DNA of 64,000 nt from Monodelphis domestica (GCF_027887165.1 NC_077229.1:349266416-349330415), one strand, 5' to 3'. Numbered from the stretch's first letter, positions 32,004 through 44,805 are shown. The notes: generated from the letters alone by a model not told the origin. Translations and numbers: made by a program.

Positions 32004-35000
32004 GTTTTACACACAAATGAATAGTGTAATATCAAAATGTAGCAACATTACAGCATTAACAAATACAAACACTCTGGTGCATAATCATATTCTGATACAG
32101 AGATGAAAAACCTGTCCTGATTGTATAACTTAGATATCCCAATCAAGAATGAACATCAGCATAAACTGATTCAGTGATCAATCTTAAAAATTCCCAAACT
32201 GATCTTTCTATCTGCCTGTCTGCATTTCAAGATCAATGCAACAGTCTTAGTAGGTATAAAGATGTTAAGAAAATAATTTCCACGCTACTGATCCTGGTCT
32301 AATGAGGTAGAACTCTATGGTTCACATGACAGGTGCAATAACCAAACATGCCACCATTCACAGTCTGGACTATCAGAAGTTGTCAGCCTTTTCAACAGTT
32401 AGCAAAATACTATCCCTGGAGATGAAGGATAAGTCCTTCCTTTCTCTCGTCCTGATACTGCATCTTGGGGATCTTTCTGTGCTCACTGCCAGATGCCTGC
32501 CACATAGAAAACTGGTTGGTAGCTCGATGCCAGGACATCCAGCGACTGAGGGTGTCAGTACGCCATGTCTCTGCATTTCCCAACCTCAAACATCCATTTC
32601 ACATGGAAAATGTAACCGTGGCTGAGGCTGTCTGGTCCATAATGAAAGATTCATTATGATTCCCCTTACATGCAATCAGACATCACTCTCCAGTATGGTC
32701 ATCTGAAAATTAACAATTGCTGTCATGTTCTCATGTTCACCGACTGTTAGGTGACTGTAATTCTAGAAATCTTGGCACCTTCATAATTCTGGATCAGAGC
32801 ATTAACAGTACTTTCCTTGTACTTAAAAATTCTGGCCTTAATAGTGTAAAAGAAAAAATCAAGGTTGATCAATCAAGAGTGACTTTAAAAAGTTTCCTCT
32901 AAAAATATAAATACTGATCTCTATAAGATTCCTCTCCCTTTTCTTTTTGATTGTGTGTTGGGAGAGATCCCTTCAAAGAAAAACATCCTCTCTTAACAAT
33001 TCTGGAGGATCATGTTATCACATGTCAAATGATCTCAGAAAATTGATCCTGGGAACCTGATCCCAAAATTAATACAAGATTCTCTTGGCTCTTGGCTCAC
33101 AGTCTATGTGGTATCTTTGAAACTGCGCCATTGTGAAATCTCAGAACTTATATTCCCAATGATTTCTAATTCCTGATCTAAATAGATCAAAATTCGCCTT
33201 GTATATGAACATAATTTTGCACCATTACAGGCTTTGCAAAAACATCAATACATCAATCACAGTGCAATTTTTAACAAATACCAATATTCCCATCCATTTT
33301 ACATTCTCAATTGTAACTTAAATAACCATGATGGTGATAATGAAGTAATATTTCAAGTTCTGACTGCATATTCCTAATGTCTTCCTTATTTTAAATCTCT
33401 GCTTGTATGAATAAACCCATCAATATGGTAACCAAGCCTATACCATTACCAATATTTGCAAAATTCCTTCCACCAAACCAATGTTTGGGTAAATAGAAGC
33501 TTAAGTTGTTTCCCATGTAGAAACAATTTCTACAGTTTCTTGTACCTACAGCATTTGACATAGCTTTTTCATTCCTAATTGTCAGTGAATAATATTCAAT
33601 GTGCTTTTTCTGCAAGCTTATCTGTGCCTATTGTGTCATGTGTTTAATCCATACTCCAAAACAGTAAAACTTAGATTATACTTTGCCCTTGCTCCATGTT
33701 TTTGTGCAATAATAATTTTTTCCACCTAGGAGAGACAATGACTGCGCGTCCACAGAAATTGTCAAACCTAGAGTCCTCAGTTTTTCATGAGGTCTTACTT
33801 CCATATACCAGAACGTCTTCCAGTATATGAAAGGGAAGCCAATAGATCCCGAATCCAGCGGCCGTCTGAATTCTGGGACTGTTGGAGGAGAGCAAGACAT
33901 TTTTCCTATCAAGATATTACCCACAAAGACAGGGTATCAGGAGTAATGGTTAGCAATGGTATTAACACTCAACTACTGCTATGGTAGTCAGCCCTTAATG
34001 TAATGTCAGGAACATAATCTTTGCCTGGATGTCAATGATCTCTTACAATAACTCAAGTTCCTGATTAAAGATTTCCTAATGTCTTTTCCCTGATCTCTCA
34101 TCCTTTCTTGAGAGTAACATCAGTGTCATCTGTCCATTAAACCTGTCTGTGCAGCATTTTCTGCTTAGCACCTCATTTTTGTTGTCAGAAATATCAGATC
34201 TATCCTATGAATGAAAGTTTTCTATCTCCTACTCTTTGGAGAGTCATACCAAGGTCTATACCCTTGTTGATAACAGCATTTCTTATAATACAAGTGGTGG
34301 ATTTACAATGCATACAATTCATAATGCATACAAAATTCCCTTTGACAGTGTCATAGACAAAATACAAGGTATACTTTAGTAGCTAGACAATTTGTAGCTA
34401 TTTCATCTCAATCCCATCGCAAAGTCTTTGGAATGTGGGATGTATCTGGTGTCTTGTACAGACACGAGTGTGATTTAGTCCTTCTGAGTTAGCATACTTG
34501 ATGTTGCTCTGGGTACCCCATCTCAATGGATGTCAGCATGACAAGTGTCCTTCAGTGGCCTAATAGCCAATGTCTCTAATAGTGTAATGTCATTGTTCTA
34601 GAGTGATATTAGTCACCAAAGAAGTGTCCTTCCAGCGAGTCTGGATTGTGGCTGGCATGTAGGTAGCTGATGCCATCACCTTCCGTCTGCTTCTCTTCCT
34701 GGTCTGTATCAGCTGGCATGAAGCATGACGTGGGTGACCAGATGTTTTCATTATCTGTGAACATACAAACAAAACCTCGACCCAACGTTATCATCCCCTT
34801 GGGTCCCTTACAGTCTTAATATCTTGATGATTTTTAACCCAATTCAGGTATCTCACACAATGTGATCTTTATCATTACATTCAATATTGATTATTACAAA
34901 GCTTTAACTAATATTCTTTCTGGGGTGCAGAAAAGATAGATGATTAGTGATACCATATCCACCTCTTTTCCTTATGAAAGTGGAACAGTCACAGCTTAAC

Positions 35001-36944
35001 AAAATTGACTTCTAGATAAGTCTGATTCTAATAAAAACATGTTGTTTGCAAATATAATGTACCCTTTAAGACCATAATCATCATTACCTTTTGGATAGTA
35101 ATACCCTTTTGTGCTGCAAGTGGACAGCATTCCTTATACTGTCATAGTATTCCCAATTATACCCTTTTGATATTTGATCAAATTTAGCTAACATGGAACA
35201 ATTCCAATAAAATGATTGTCAGGTTACACATTGTACCAGTACCATTCAAAATTTTCAGGCATGTAATAGTTAGATCTTTTACCAAATACCCATATATTCC
35301 TAGAACAGAATATCTGTTAGTGACTCAATGATACTCTTCTGCATGTACATTGTTTCTCATACAATTGCATGTGTGTGTGCATAGTGTGTTAAACCTGCCT
35401 ATAGGGCAGTCTTTACAGTCCATGTGCTGCTTTTCTGGTGTCCTGTGCCAGACACCTCTGCCTTCTGTCCTTCTTCCGGGCAGATTTTCTTGCCCTCAGA
35501 TGCTCTTAATCATCTTCCATGGACTCCATGTATCTGAGAAAGTAAACAGAAAACCTCGACCCCAAATGAAAGCCTCATTGGGTCTTAAGAGAGTTAGAAA
35601 GTGACAGAACATATATACCTTCAGTTTTTGAACCTTGGGGCTCATGAATTCCTTTGAGCTCTTTGTACCATAGCTTGCATGTAAGCCATGAGCTATGCAA
35701 TTTAGCCTTTGCATTGCTGTTAAAAGCCCTGCTATTCCAAGCTGTTTGGAATAGACAGTAGTGCACAGATATTTATAGAATCTGTAATCACTTTGCTCAC
35801 TTCTTCATTTGAGCTTGAACCCATAAACCAGGAGAGTAAGTATCTCCCATCACTTTTCACAGTTCAACCTTTGTGCCAGGAGCATACTGAAATGCACCTT
35901 TTGCTCCAAAATATACAGTGGATATCTATCAGGGGTGAAATTAATCCACAGCAGTTTGTATTGATAAGCAATATCACCTGCTTGTTCAGGATATAGATGT
36001 ACAATAGATCTGGCCCTCTGCTAGAGCAGAGAATGCCAGCAGCTGTGTGTTCAAAACAGCATGTATAGATGCTTAAATATTTGCTTTTTCAAACCCATAA
36101 TCATAAAAATATCATTCTATAAATCACTTGTGAATTGACCCATGTGTGCTGGGATCTTAAGTCTTTGTCTGCCTGCACACAATTTTTGCTTTTTGAAAAA
36201 TTTCCGCCTTGTGCAGTTATTAAAATTATAGCATTGTCCTATGCTAGAAAAATGTGCACAGAATTATCAAACAATTGCACAGAAGTTGTTATTTCTGAAC
36301 TACTGCCCTTAGCTCCATAACTGAAAAGATCTTAATACTGTGACTAAAATCATTACTTTCATCTGCTAATTCTGCAAATCTTCACTGCAGAAATAAATCA
36401 AATTATGCCAGTAATCTTTGAATTTGCATTATTATCATAGGTCTCTTTTCAATATCATGATCAGCTTCAGTATCTGCAATTTTAATACATGATAGTATTG
36501 CCTCTTTCAAATCCTTAATAAATTACTGTACTGAGTAACAGAGTTCCTGATAACCTTAATAATTAACCACTGGTAAACAGATTGAATCCTTCTAACCATG
36601 CTTTTACCCTGCTGAGCATGTGTCTTAATTTTCCATAGTAAAAGCTATTCTAGTTATAGATCATTTGCTTTCTGGATACAGGTATGTTAATATGCCCAGT
36701 AAAAAGTTTCTGAACTGCATACAGGTTGTTTGAATAAGCTCTGCTCAAGATTCTTCCTGTTGCTTTATGTCCTGCTTAGAAAAGTGTTAATAATTCCTCC
36801 ATAGTTAAAATTAGAAAGCCTTAGAAATTCCTTTAAATCATATTCCAACTCATGCTTATTATATCTTAATATTAAATTTGTTCTTCTAGCCAATTACAGC
36901 CTTAGTGATACAACTTGCAACCTCAGTTGCTCTGATGCTATCTT

Positions 36945-36966
36945 CCACGTGGCTCAAACCACGTGG
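36945..36966. promoter_or_regulatory. Twin CCACGTGG E-boxes inside the provirus
   Basis: The palindrome ccacgtgg occurs at 36945-36952 and 36959-36966, start to start 14 bases. CACGTG binds MYC/MAX and USF. Function here is inferred only. Confidence 0.5.
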
Positions 36967-37255
36967 CCGGTAGAGAAAAAACATTTCAAGCTGCTTCAGA
37001 TTTAAACTCAAACCTTAAAAGTTTTCTGTTTGCACTTTAATTACCTTGAGATATATACCAAAATTTCTCTACAGATAAAACATTTCTAGTCCTGATATTT
37101 TGTGGCATATAACAAAAGTCAGAGAAAGATATTTAATTCTCCTTTTTAACTTCCTTTATCAAAAAATATAAGCAGACATTCCTTTATAATTTTGCCTATC
37201 CAACCTAAATTAAAATTCAAATTCCCAAATCTTACTTTACTGTATTTGCAATCGC

Positions 37256-37280
37256 CCAGGTAAAGCCTGCCTTTACCTGG
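37256..37280. repeat. Perfect 10-bp hairpin in the proviral leader/gag region
   Basis: ccaggtaaag (37256-37265) and ctttacctgg (37271-37280) are exact inverted repeats around a 5-base loop. A structured RNA element is possible; the role is not known. Confidence 0.8.
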
Positions 37281-37429
37281 CTGGACCTCAAACAAAAGAG
37301 TCCCTAGGACTTGCTTTTTTTAAAAAAAATCTTCTGCCTTTGGTTACAGGATGGCAATATCTTTTTACAACTTAGGCTGTTCCAAATTTAACCTAATTCA
37401 GGATTATTACCTTGATTCCTTAATTGTGC

Positions 37430-37800
37430 TGAGACCTACGGTTTTATTAAAAAAATTTTTTGTTTTTTATCCGTTTTTTCCAAGTAATTCTGATCTTTTA
37501 AATGCCCTGCTTTGAGATTAAAGCAACCACTTCCTGATAGGCCTTTCAAATGCATCTGAGTCCGACCTCTCCTGAAAAGGCACAGGGAGTTTCTTGTAAA
37601 GATTAGCTTGCAGAACTTTTGAAATAAGAAGTGCTTAAGAAAGAACTCCTTAGCATTCTGCAGCAGTTTCTGCCTTGCGTCTTCGCTAGCCTTTCCCGCT
37701 TTTGCGTATGAATAGCAGGTAAATTTGACTTTGCTTTCCTGATGAAATTTTAACTCCTGCTTTTTCTTTTCCCAGTTGCTCCTTTTGAAATTCACTAGGC
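37430..37800 (-). other. Gag-like remnant in the provirus
   Basis: A lysine-rich minus-strand stretch contains a segment (GCFNLKAGHLK) reminiscent of the zinc-knuckle region of retroviral nucleocapsid. It is a fossil fragment in the gag position. Other short pieces at about 34609-34794 and 35496-35604 share a GRGF... pattern suggestive of the carboxy end of integrase. Confidence 0.35.
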
Positions 37801-38164
37801 TCTAGCAACTGTTTGTTTCAGACTGAGATTTTTCAAGTTCTCAATCGCCCCTAGAGAGGGTTTTTCCCTGGGTCAAATTTTCTTTTTCCTTCCCCTCCCC
37901 CTCAGACCGCTCCTCAGGTGTTTCTTAACCTCCGGAGATCCAGGTCCGAGAGAGGAGGCCTCCGACTAGCAGACCCAGGTGGGGGAGGGAAACTGCACCT
38001 CCCTGACAGAGATAGTTTAAGAATCCCTCTCTGACCGATCGTGTGCTTCCCTCATCCTGATTCAGTCTCAGGCAATTAAGCTCTTGAGACTTCCATTTCT
38101 CCCCCATCAAGCTACGACATTAAGAGTCGAGCAGGGTTCAGAGGGGAGACCCACCTCAAGCAGA

Positions 38165-38185
38165 GGAGGACTTACCGTCCTTGGC
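38165..38185 (-). promoter_or_regulatory. Splice-donor-like site in the proviral leader
   Basis: The minus strand reads GGACGGTAAGTCC about 120 bases after the primer-binding site, where retroviruses of this kind place the major donor for subgenomic RNA. Confidence 0.5.
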
Positions 38186-38292
38186 CAGAGGTACGGCAAC
38201 CTTCCTGGAACTCCGGCACCCGCCTACTATTAGCCTCGTGTCCTCGAACGCGTTCTCCCATTCGCTGTGTGAAGTAAAAGAGTGGAATGCCA

Positions 38293-38310
38293 CGAGAAAG
38301 TTGGGCGCCA
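38293..38310 (-). promoter_or_regulatory. Primer-binding site, tRNA-Lys type
   Basis: On the minus strand it starts TGGCGCCCAAC, the 11 bases shared by tRNA-Lys(1,2) primer sites of betaretroviruses and HERV-K-like elements. It begins two bases after the LTR CA end. Confidence 0.85.
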
Positions 38311-38312
38311 TC

Positions 38313-38922
38313 TGTAGCTCTCTCAGAGGTGAGAGAAGCCACAAGGTAGGAAGATAGAGACAGGATAGAAGTTTTGATACCACGAGGGAAGTGACGGAGT
38401 CCTAATAGAGATATGAGGTGTTCAGAATGAGTCTTTATTAATTATCGATGAGCCACAGCTAAGCTCTGATCAAAGGACCAATTCAGTAGGCTATTCCAGT
38501 CCTGAGATCCATACCACATAGGTCAGAGAGGTGAATAGAGAAAGATTAAAGATGGAGCTTGGCCTCTGGCCAAGCTCCTGCAAGGACAGCCATCAGGTAG
38601 CCTGAAAGAGAAGGAGCGAGCAGAGAGCAGAGGGCAGAGAGCAGAGAGAGGGAAGGCGGAGCCTGCTGGGCTAGATATAGTTTTTGATATGCAAATATAC
38701 ACAGTACATAGGGAAGATTCTCATTGGTCAATGACAAGGCATAGGTGTGGTTTCTCTTAACCAGGTGAGAACAAAGAAACCTGTTTTCCCGCCTGACCTG
38801 GGAGAAGCTGGGGTCAAGGGTCAGAGGCCTTCCCAGCCATGAGCACTACTGAGCATGCCCAAGACTGAGCAATCTGCACATACTGTTTTCCCCTTGCCCC
38901 TAGTTAGGAGTGGACTGCTACA
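38313..38922 (-). repeat. 5' LTR of the class II provirus
   Basis: On the minus strand it reads TGTAGCAGTCC ... GAGAGCTACA. It contains a CCAAT-type box (TTGACCAATGAG), an AT-rich TATA-like ACTATATC, and AATAAA in 'attaataaagactc'. It looks identical to 31381-31990 over 610 bases. Confidence 0.95.
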
Positions 38923-39400
38923 TTTTTCTTCTTAATGACATGAATGTATTAGTCTTTGCTCTTTAGCCTGTCATTCATTTTTCAATCCACCAAACTTTAT
39001 GCTCATATAGCTTGCTTTTCTCTAAATTGTCCATAGCATATCAAGAGAGACTTGGTCAAATGACTTGATGCAGCACTAATATAAAATGTCTATGATAAGC
39101 CCTCAATGCCCTATCAGAAAGAAAAGGGGCTTATTTGGCATGAACTGTTCCTCAATAGTCTCAGTGAGTCTTGCTTTCCTTTCCTTGAGTCCACAAACTA
39201 TCCCTTTACTAGAGTCTAGAATTTGGTTAGAGGTACAAACTCCAGCTCACTGGCCTATACTTTGGCTAATCTCATTTGAAAGTGAGAGCCACATTTAGCT
39301 TTCTTTAGTTCTTGGAAGTCTGTCTTCTTCTCAATGATTTTTCAGTGATTACTAATAAGGATCAGTGATCACATCCATAAGCCTTTCCAGAATTCTGGGA
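38923..39400 (-). mobile_element. CR1/L3 LINE, part after the provirus
   Basis: 'cttggtcaaatgacttgatg', 'ctatcagaaagaaaaggggc' and 'atttggcatgaactgttcct' are the antisense of the CR1-clade reverse-transcriptase block (the YLDFSKAFD region in intact members). They continue the LINE interrupted at 31380. Confidence 0.7.
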
Positions 39401-39879
39401 TATAATTTTCCAATACTAGTGCTTTTATCAATTTCTTACTCAACGAGGGTGCCAACTCGGTGTTAATTATTTTCATTATTCTTCCTCATCTGAATGTCAT
39501 GTTCCTTGAAAGAAAAAATAGAAACAAAATAACAAATGAGTAGTTCTATCCTTTCTCCATCATCTGTTATTATCTTCCTATCCAATCCACCATAACTCAA
39601 TAGCTCTATCTGTTCTTTGATTATCTCTTGCCCCAACTCAGCTAAGAGAAGCCATTTTGCTTCCTTTGCAATTATTGCCAGCATGGATTTATTCTGAGCT
39701 AGAGTGTTCCTAAATATATTTTACAAGACTGCCATTCTCCTCAGTTATTTACACCCTACTTCTGTATAAATTTTAAAAATATATATAAATGAGATACTTA
39801 TTCAGTCACAGAGACTTCTGCTTCCCTGTGACGCTCTTCACCATTCTTGTATTGTTCTATGTGAAAAATATCTCATCCT
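39401..39879. other. Unassigned DNA, possibly more of the CR1/L3 LINE
   Basis: T/C-rich, no frame. 'ccccaactcagctaagagaagcc' near 39632 recurs in my memory of related LINE flanks, but I cannot confirm it. Confidence 0.35.
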
Positions 39880-40050
39880 GAAAAACATTCTATTATAATT
39901 GTTGGACCTCCCCTTACTTACTCCCATTAGGATGCAATCTTGTGAGCAAAGGTTCTGTGGTTCTGTTTTGTATTTATATCCTAAACATTTAGCACAGTGT
40001 TCAGTACATTGTAAGTCCTAAAAATTCTTTTCATCAATTCATTAATTCTT
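39880..40050 (+). mobile_element. L2 LINE 3' end
   Basis: 'cccattaggatgcaatcttg', 'tcctaaacatttagcacagt' and 'gttcagtacattgtaagtcc' are the L2 3'UTR signature. Confidence 0.65.
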
Positions 40051-40734
40051 TAATCAGCTGCTTCTTTTCTTCCTCAACAGCATCATTGGTATTTGTGTCT
40101 TTATTATTTTGTTCTTACAGGCATCCTACTCCTCTTGAGCTGACTTCTACAGAATTTCAGTTACTGGTATACTCCTACTTTTTCTGAGCTCCTGACAACT
40201 GTTCTCCCAAAATCTAGAGCTTGCTTAATGTCTGATTTTCCCTCTTCATATTCAGTAAAACAAAGATCTATGATTGCACTGATGTGGAAGTTCTCTCAAA
40301 AACCAGATTTCAACCAATTTATAACTTAGCAGATAAGTCTTAAGAAACTTCCCTGAGGTTCAGAAATGTCAAAAGTCATTCTGACAGTGTCAGAAATAGG
40401 ATCTACATCTTCCACTACAAGTTCAGCACTATATCTATTTCACCTTGATGCTTTTCTTTCTCCTGTTTATCACAAATTCTAATAAGTGATGAGATTCTTA
40501 TAATTTCTATTTCAGCCATGCTTCACCTTATTTTTTTCACAACTATATCCAAAACAGTGGTTCCTCTTATTCTTTTCTGCATGTTTGAAGAATAATATTA
40601 GCATAAGTCAATTAAAAATGTTTTCTGCATAGATTTTAGCAGAATGACAACTGCTATATATATCCAGTTAATTGAAGTTATACCATCAATATTATATACC
40701 TTTTGGTATATAATATTTGGCAGTTCAGAGAATA
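40051..40734. other. Mostly unassigned DNA
   Basis: A MIR-like tail may lie at 40325-40445. No gene seen. Confidence 0.4.
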
Positions 40735-41335
40735 CTGGATTTCATATTAGAAGTGAGTTTGAATCCTGTCTCTATCATTTACTAGCTCTGTGACCTTAAG
40801 TGAGTCAGTAAAAGGACATCTCAGTGGTACATACAATGAAAGAAGTGTTGGATGGATTCAAGAACTGAGTTCAAATTTAGACATTTACTTTCTGTGTGAC
40901 CCTAGGAAAGTCAGTTGACCTCTGTCTCAGTTTTCTCATCTGTAAAATGAAGATAGTAATAGCATCTACCTTCCAAAGTTGTGAGACACAAAGGAAATAA
41001 TAATTAAGCGCTTAGCCCAGTGTTAAGCCCATAGTAAGTCTTACGTAAATTCCACTTATTATTCTCATAATTAACTCAGAGAAAATCACTTAACATAATA
41101 TTGCCTCAGTTTAATCATCCTTCAAAATCAAGATATTAATAGCTACTACTACATAGGATATTGTTATAAGGATCAAATTAAATAATATTTACAAGTTACT
41201 TTGCAAACCTTAAAACACCATAGAAATGCTGGGTGTTTTTATTTTTTAGCCTTTCTAGATCTCAGTCTCCTTATCTGTAAATGAGGCAGGCAAACTAGAT
41301 GACTCCTAAGGTCCTATCCAGTTCTAATATGTCAG
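40735..41335 (+). mobile_element. Nested SINEs (SINE within SINE)
   Basis: A CORE-SINE begins at about 40735 ('gagtttgaatcctgtctcta', 'gctctgtgaccttaagtgag'). It is interrupted by a second SINE at 40812-41060 ('gttcaaatttagacatttac', 'gtgtgaccctaggaaagtca', 'ctcatctgtaaaatgaagat'). Its remaining 3' half follows at about 41080-41245 ('cctcagtttaatcatccttc', 'ggatattgttataaggatca'). A third tail-like piece ends at 41335. Confidence 0.65.
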
Positions 41336-42329
41336 TAACTAACATTGGTCTCCATGTGGATGACCAGAAATGGGTCATGGTCAGAAAATATGATAGTCTT
41401 CAAGACATTTTCAGTAATATTTATGATTTATATTTCAGGAAGATAAAACACTTCCAAGTTGTTCACATCATGGATCAAGGTCCACATGAGACTCTCTTAA
41501 TACTTCTTAGCAGGTAGTCAGAGATCATTATTCCTTTGTTTCTTCTTCCTCTCAACAAAATTGGATGCCTTCCTATTTGTGGATCTTCATTATCAATCAA
41601 TGGAAGTACAAGAAGCTTTTTTCTCCATAGAGAATATAACTTTATCCTCTATGGGAATAGCTTCTGGCCCTTAATATCGTTCTGAGTGTTCAAAGGGTTT
41701 TACTATTTCATTTCACTGTGTCATAATCTTCTCTCCTCCAAATTCCTAATGTGGATCTTGACTCTCTCGTGTCTCATCAGATTCCTTTTCCTTTTAGTTT
41801 TCCCCTTGATGCCATCCATCCCTCCTTTCAAGGAATGTTTCATCCAACCTGATAAGTTGGAGAGTAGTAAAACTTTTTCTAGAGGCCTTTTAAGTTTTTG
41901 TCTTTTAGAGAAACCAAGGTGCATTTGTATAGATTTAGTTGTCACCTAACACAGACCAAAAGACAATACAAACTACAGGTTCCTACAATGTCCTCCTCCT
42001 TCAAACGTGCAGAAACAGAGATCCCCAAATAATTTTGGTTATCATTGCTCATACTCAAAGCTAATCGCATGGCAAACTGCCCACATAATGTATTGAGAGT
42101 TTTTGTTCCTCACTTTAAAAACTCCTAACAGTGGTCTAATGCAAAGAGTAGCTGTCCCCAGTGGCTGTCTATAAGTAAGAGGCCAGAATTACAACTTCAA
42201 AACTCTTGTAGATTTATCCTTTTCTCATCTCTTGTTTGAAATCCAAGCATCATGCTCAACTCTTAATTCTTGGTCACAATATGTACACAGTCACTTACCA
42301 AGTATGGTTATTTCTCCTTCCTCAACTTC
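41336..42329. other. Unassigned DNA
   Basis: No gene or recognised repeat. Confidence 0.5.
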
Positions 42330-42910
42330 TATGCCTTTCTCTCTACTCATACTCCAGGCTCTGTAGTGCAAGCCCTCATCACCTGGGGCTTGAGAATACT
42401 GCAATAGCTCCCTAAAGGGTCTCCCTCTGTCCAATCTCTTCCCTCTCCAATCTGTCTTTCATGTAGTTGCCATATTCTAAAAACATTGATCTGACCATTT
42501 CATTATTCTGTTCAAAAAGTTTCCATGACTCCCCAATACCTATAACATTAAAAAAAAAAAGAAATTCCCATTTGGCAGGTACAGTTTTTCTCAATCTTGA
42601 CTCCAGACTATCCTTCCAAGTTGATTACAGATTACTCTCCATACATATTCTATATTTTAGCCCAATTGGGCTGCTAGACCTTCCCCATATACCGTGTTCT
42701 CATCACTCTTCTCTATGCCTTTTCACAAGCTGTCATAGGTGCTGCTGTCACTTGGTAATGCCCCTGTTCCCTACAATAACTCTATACGTATTTTATGTAT
42801 ATCCACTTTTTATAGGAATATCATATCCTACTCCTTAGTGGGATGGAAAATTGATAATGTCTCATTTTTGTGTTTATATAGTCAGAACCTAGTATAGGAC
42901 CTGCTGCATT
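42330..42910 (+). mobile_element. L2 LINE 3' half
   Basis: 'caagccctcatcacctgggg', 'actgcaatagctccctaaag', 'aaaacattgatctgaccatt', 'ccatgactccccaatacct' and 'accgtgttctcatcactc' follow the L2 3' coding order. A short poly-A interruption (42549-42560) may mark a small inserted tail. Frames are lost. Confidence 0.7.
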
Positions 42911-43029
42911 ATAGGTATTTTCTAAATACTTATGGATTGATTATTATGAATCAGACATCAGAAGGCATATACTTGAGTATTGCCCCTTTCCTATACCTAG
43001 CTTTCACATGACTCTATTAGAGATAAAAA

Positions 43030-43345
<316 letters not shown>

Positions 43346-43403
43346 AGAGCAATAATATATCATTTCAGGTAATTGATATTTTAATATTAAAAATTTTAAA
43401 CTA

Positions 43404-43590
43404 TATTTTTGGAAGTAGATAGGTAGCACAATAGAATTCCAGACCTGGAGTTGGGAGGACCTGAGTTCAAATCTAGCCTCTCACTCTCCCTAGCAGTGTG
43501 ACCCTGGGGAAGTCATTTAACCCTTATTGCCTAGCCCTTGTCACTTCCCTGTCTTAGAATTGATAGTAAGACAGAAGGGGTTTTTTTAGC
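43404..43590 (+). mobile_element. Marsupial tRNA-derived SINE (SINE1/WALLSI type), diverged
   Basis: 'gaggacctgagttcaaatct', 'cagtgtgaccctggggaagt', 'cttattgcctagcccttgtc' and 'agaattgatagtaagacaga' match the copies at 23165 and 61053 with more substitutions. Confidence 0.8.
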
Positions 43591-43604
43591 TATATTTTTC
43601 CTCT

Positions 43605-43830
43605 CTGAAAGTTCATTAGTGGTACTTGAAAATTTCCCTGGCCTCCTGCTATCAAAGACAGAGTCCTGACTTTGGAGTCAGCTTTGTTATTAGCTACCTG
43701 TGGAGTCACTTCTCCTCTCTCACTTTCAATTTCCTCATCTTTAACAAAGATATGTCAGATTGGCAACTCTCTTTGGATCCTTTCAGCTCTGCAAAATTTA
43801 AGTTATTAACATTAATATGCTTTTCCTGTC
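43605..43830 (+). mobile_element. SINE (MIR-like)
   Basis: 'gactttggagtcagctttgt', 'caatttcctcatctttaaca' and 'gatcctttcagctctgcaaa' follow CORE-SINE order. Confidence 0.55.
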
Positions 43831-44637
43831 TTAAATAATAAGCAAGCTTATTATGACCATCTTGAATATAATAGAATTGGATTAGTCCATAAAAGCTATC
43901 AATCTGAATATGCATAGATATTCCTTGCATGGATTGTGAAAAGTGACCACATGTAAAATTTGGGAGAGCCAGTTTCCTGCCATAACTCAGTGGTTCATAG
44001 CATTTGATGACAAAGAAAAAATCTTCTAATTGGCTATAGAGGCAGAAGAACTGATGACTCGAGATGCTGATCTGGAACTTAGTTTATATACAGAAAGGAT
44101 GATTTGCCACTTAATCACTCTCTTTTCTTTAGTGGATAATGTCAAAGGATTACTTCAAGGTGAAGCCTAGAGTAAGAGAAGAGGGAGGAGTCAACTTTGT
44201 TTTCCATCTAGGTCTGGTATCCATGAGCATATGGTCATTTTTGTACATTTGTATTTACTGCTTTCCAACCTTAGGCAAATAAATATTCTGAAATAGCCTT
44301 TCCCAGGAAATCGTAAAAGTTAAGGAGATGCAAATGTTCCATCAGAGATCTCACCATTGATCAGAAACAGTATCAGTAATTGCTAGAGATATGTGACTGA
44401 TGATGGTGAAGGTAATTATAGAGGTCTGCTGAAAGACAGTCACTGAAGATAGTTGCAACTCTAACAAGTGTGAATCCTCCTGGTGGAGAGAACAATTGAC
44501 AATGGACTATTGAAAGAATCCAGCTCTTGAAGCCCAGAAGAGAGAAACATCCAGAGAAAAACAGAAAAACTCCTTGAAGGGAGAAAAGACTTCAAGAGTC
44601 AGAAAATTTGATACCTGTGATCTCTACATGTGTCGAA
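43831..44637. other. Unassigned DNA
   Basis: No gene or recognised repeat before the second polypurine tract. Confidence 0.5.
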
Positions 44638-44729
44638 AGAAAGAAAGAAAGGAAGGCAGGAAGGAAGGCAGGAAGAAGAAAGAAGAAAGAAAGAAAGAAA
44701 GAAAGGAAAGAAAAGAAAGAAAGAAAGAA

Positions 44730-44805
<76 letters not shown>

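Larger units (their letters stand above)
31381..38922 (-). mobile_element. Class II (tRNA-Lys type) endogenous retrovirus, LTR to LTR, interior decayed
   Basis: A 7.5-kb element on the minus strand. Two 610-bp LTRs (5' copy 38313-38922, 3' copy 31381-31990) flank 6.3 kb. A primer-binding site beginning TGGCGCCCAAC lies two bases inside the 5' LTR, and a polypurine tract AAAAAGGGGGAGA abuts the 3' LTR. Five T bases flank both ends. The interior has no gag, pro, pol or env frame of useful length and is broken throughout, with only short gag- and pol-like remnants. The LTRs look identical by eye, so insertion was recent although the interior is old. This suggests a non-autonomous family copied with the help of proteins from another provirus. 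It sits in a CR1/L3 LINE. Confidence 0.9.
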
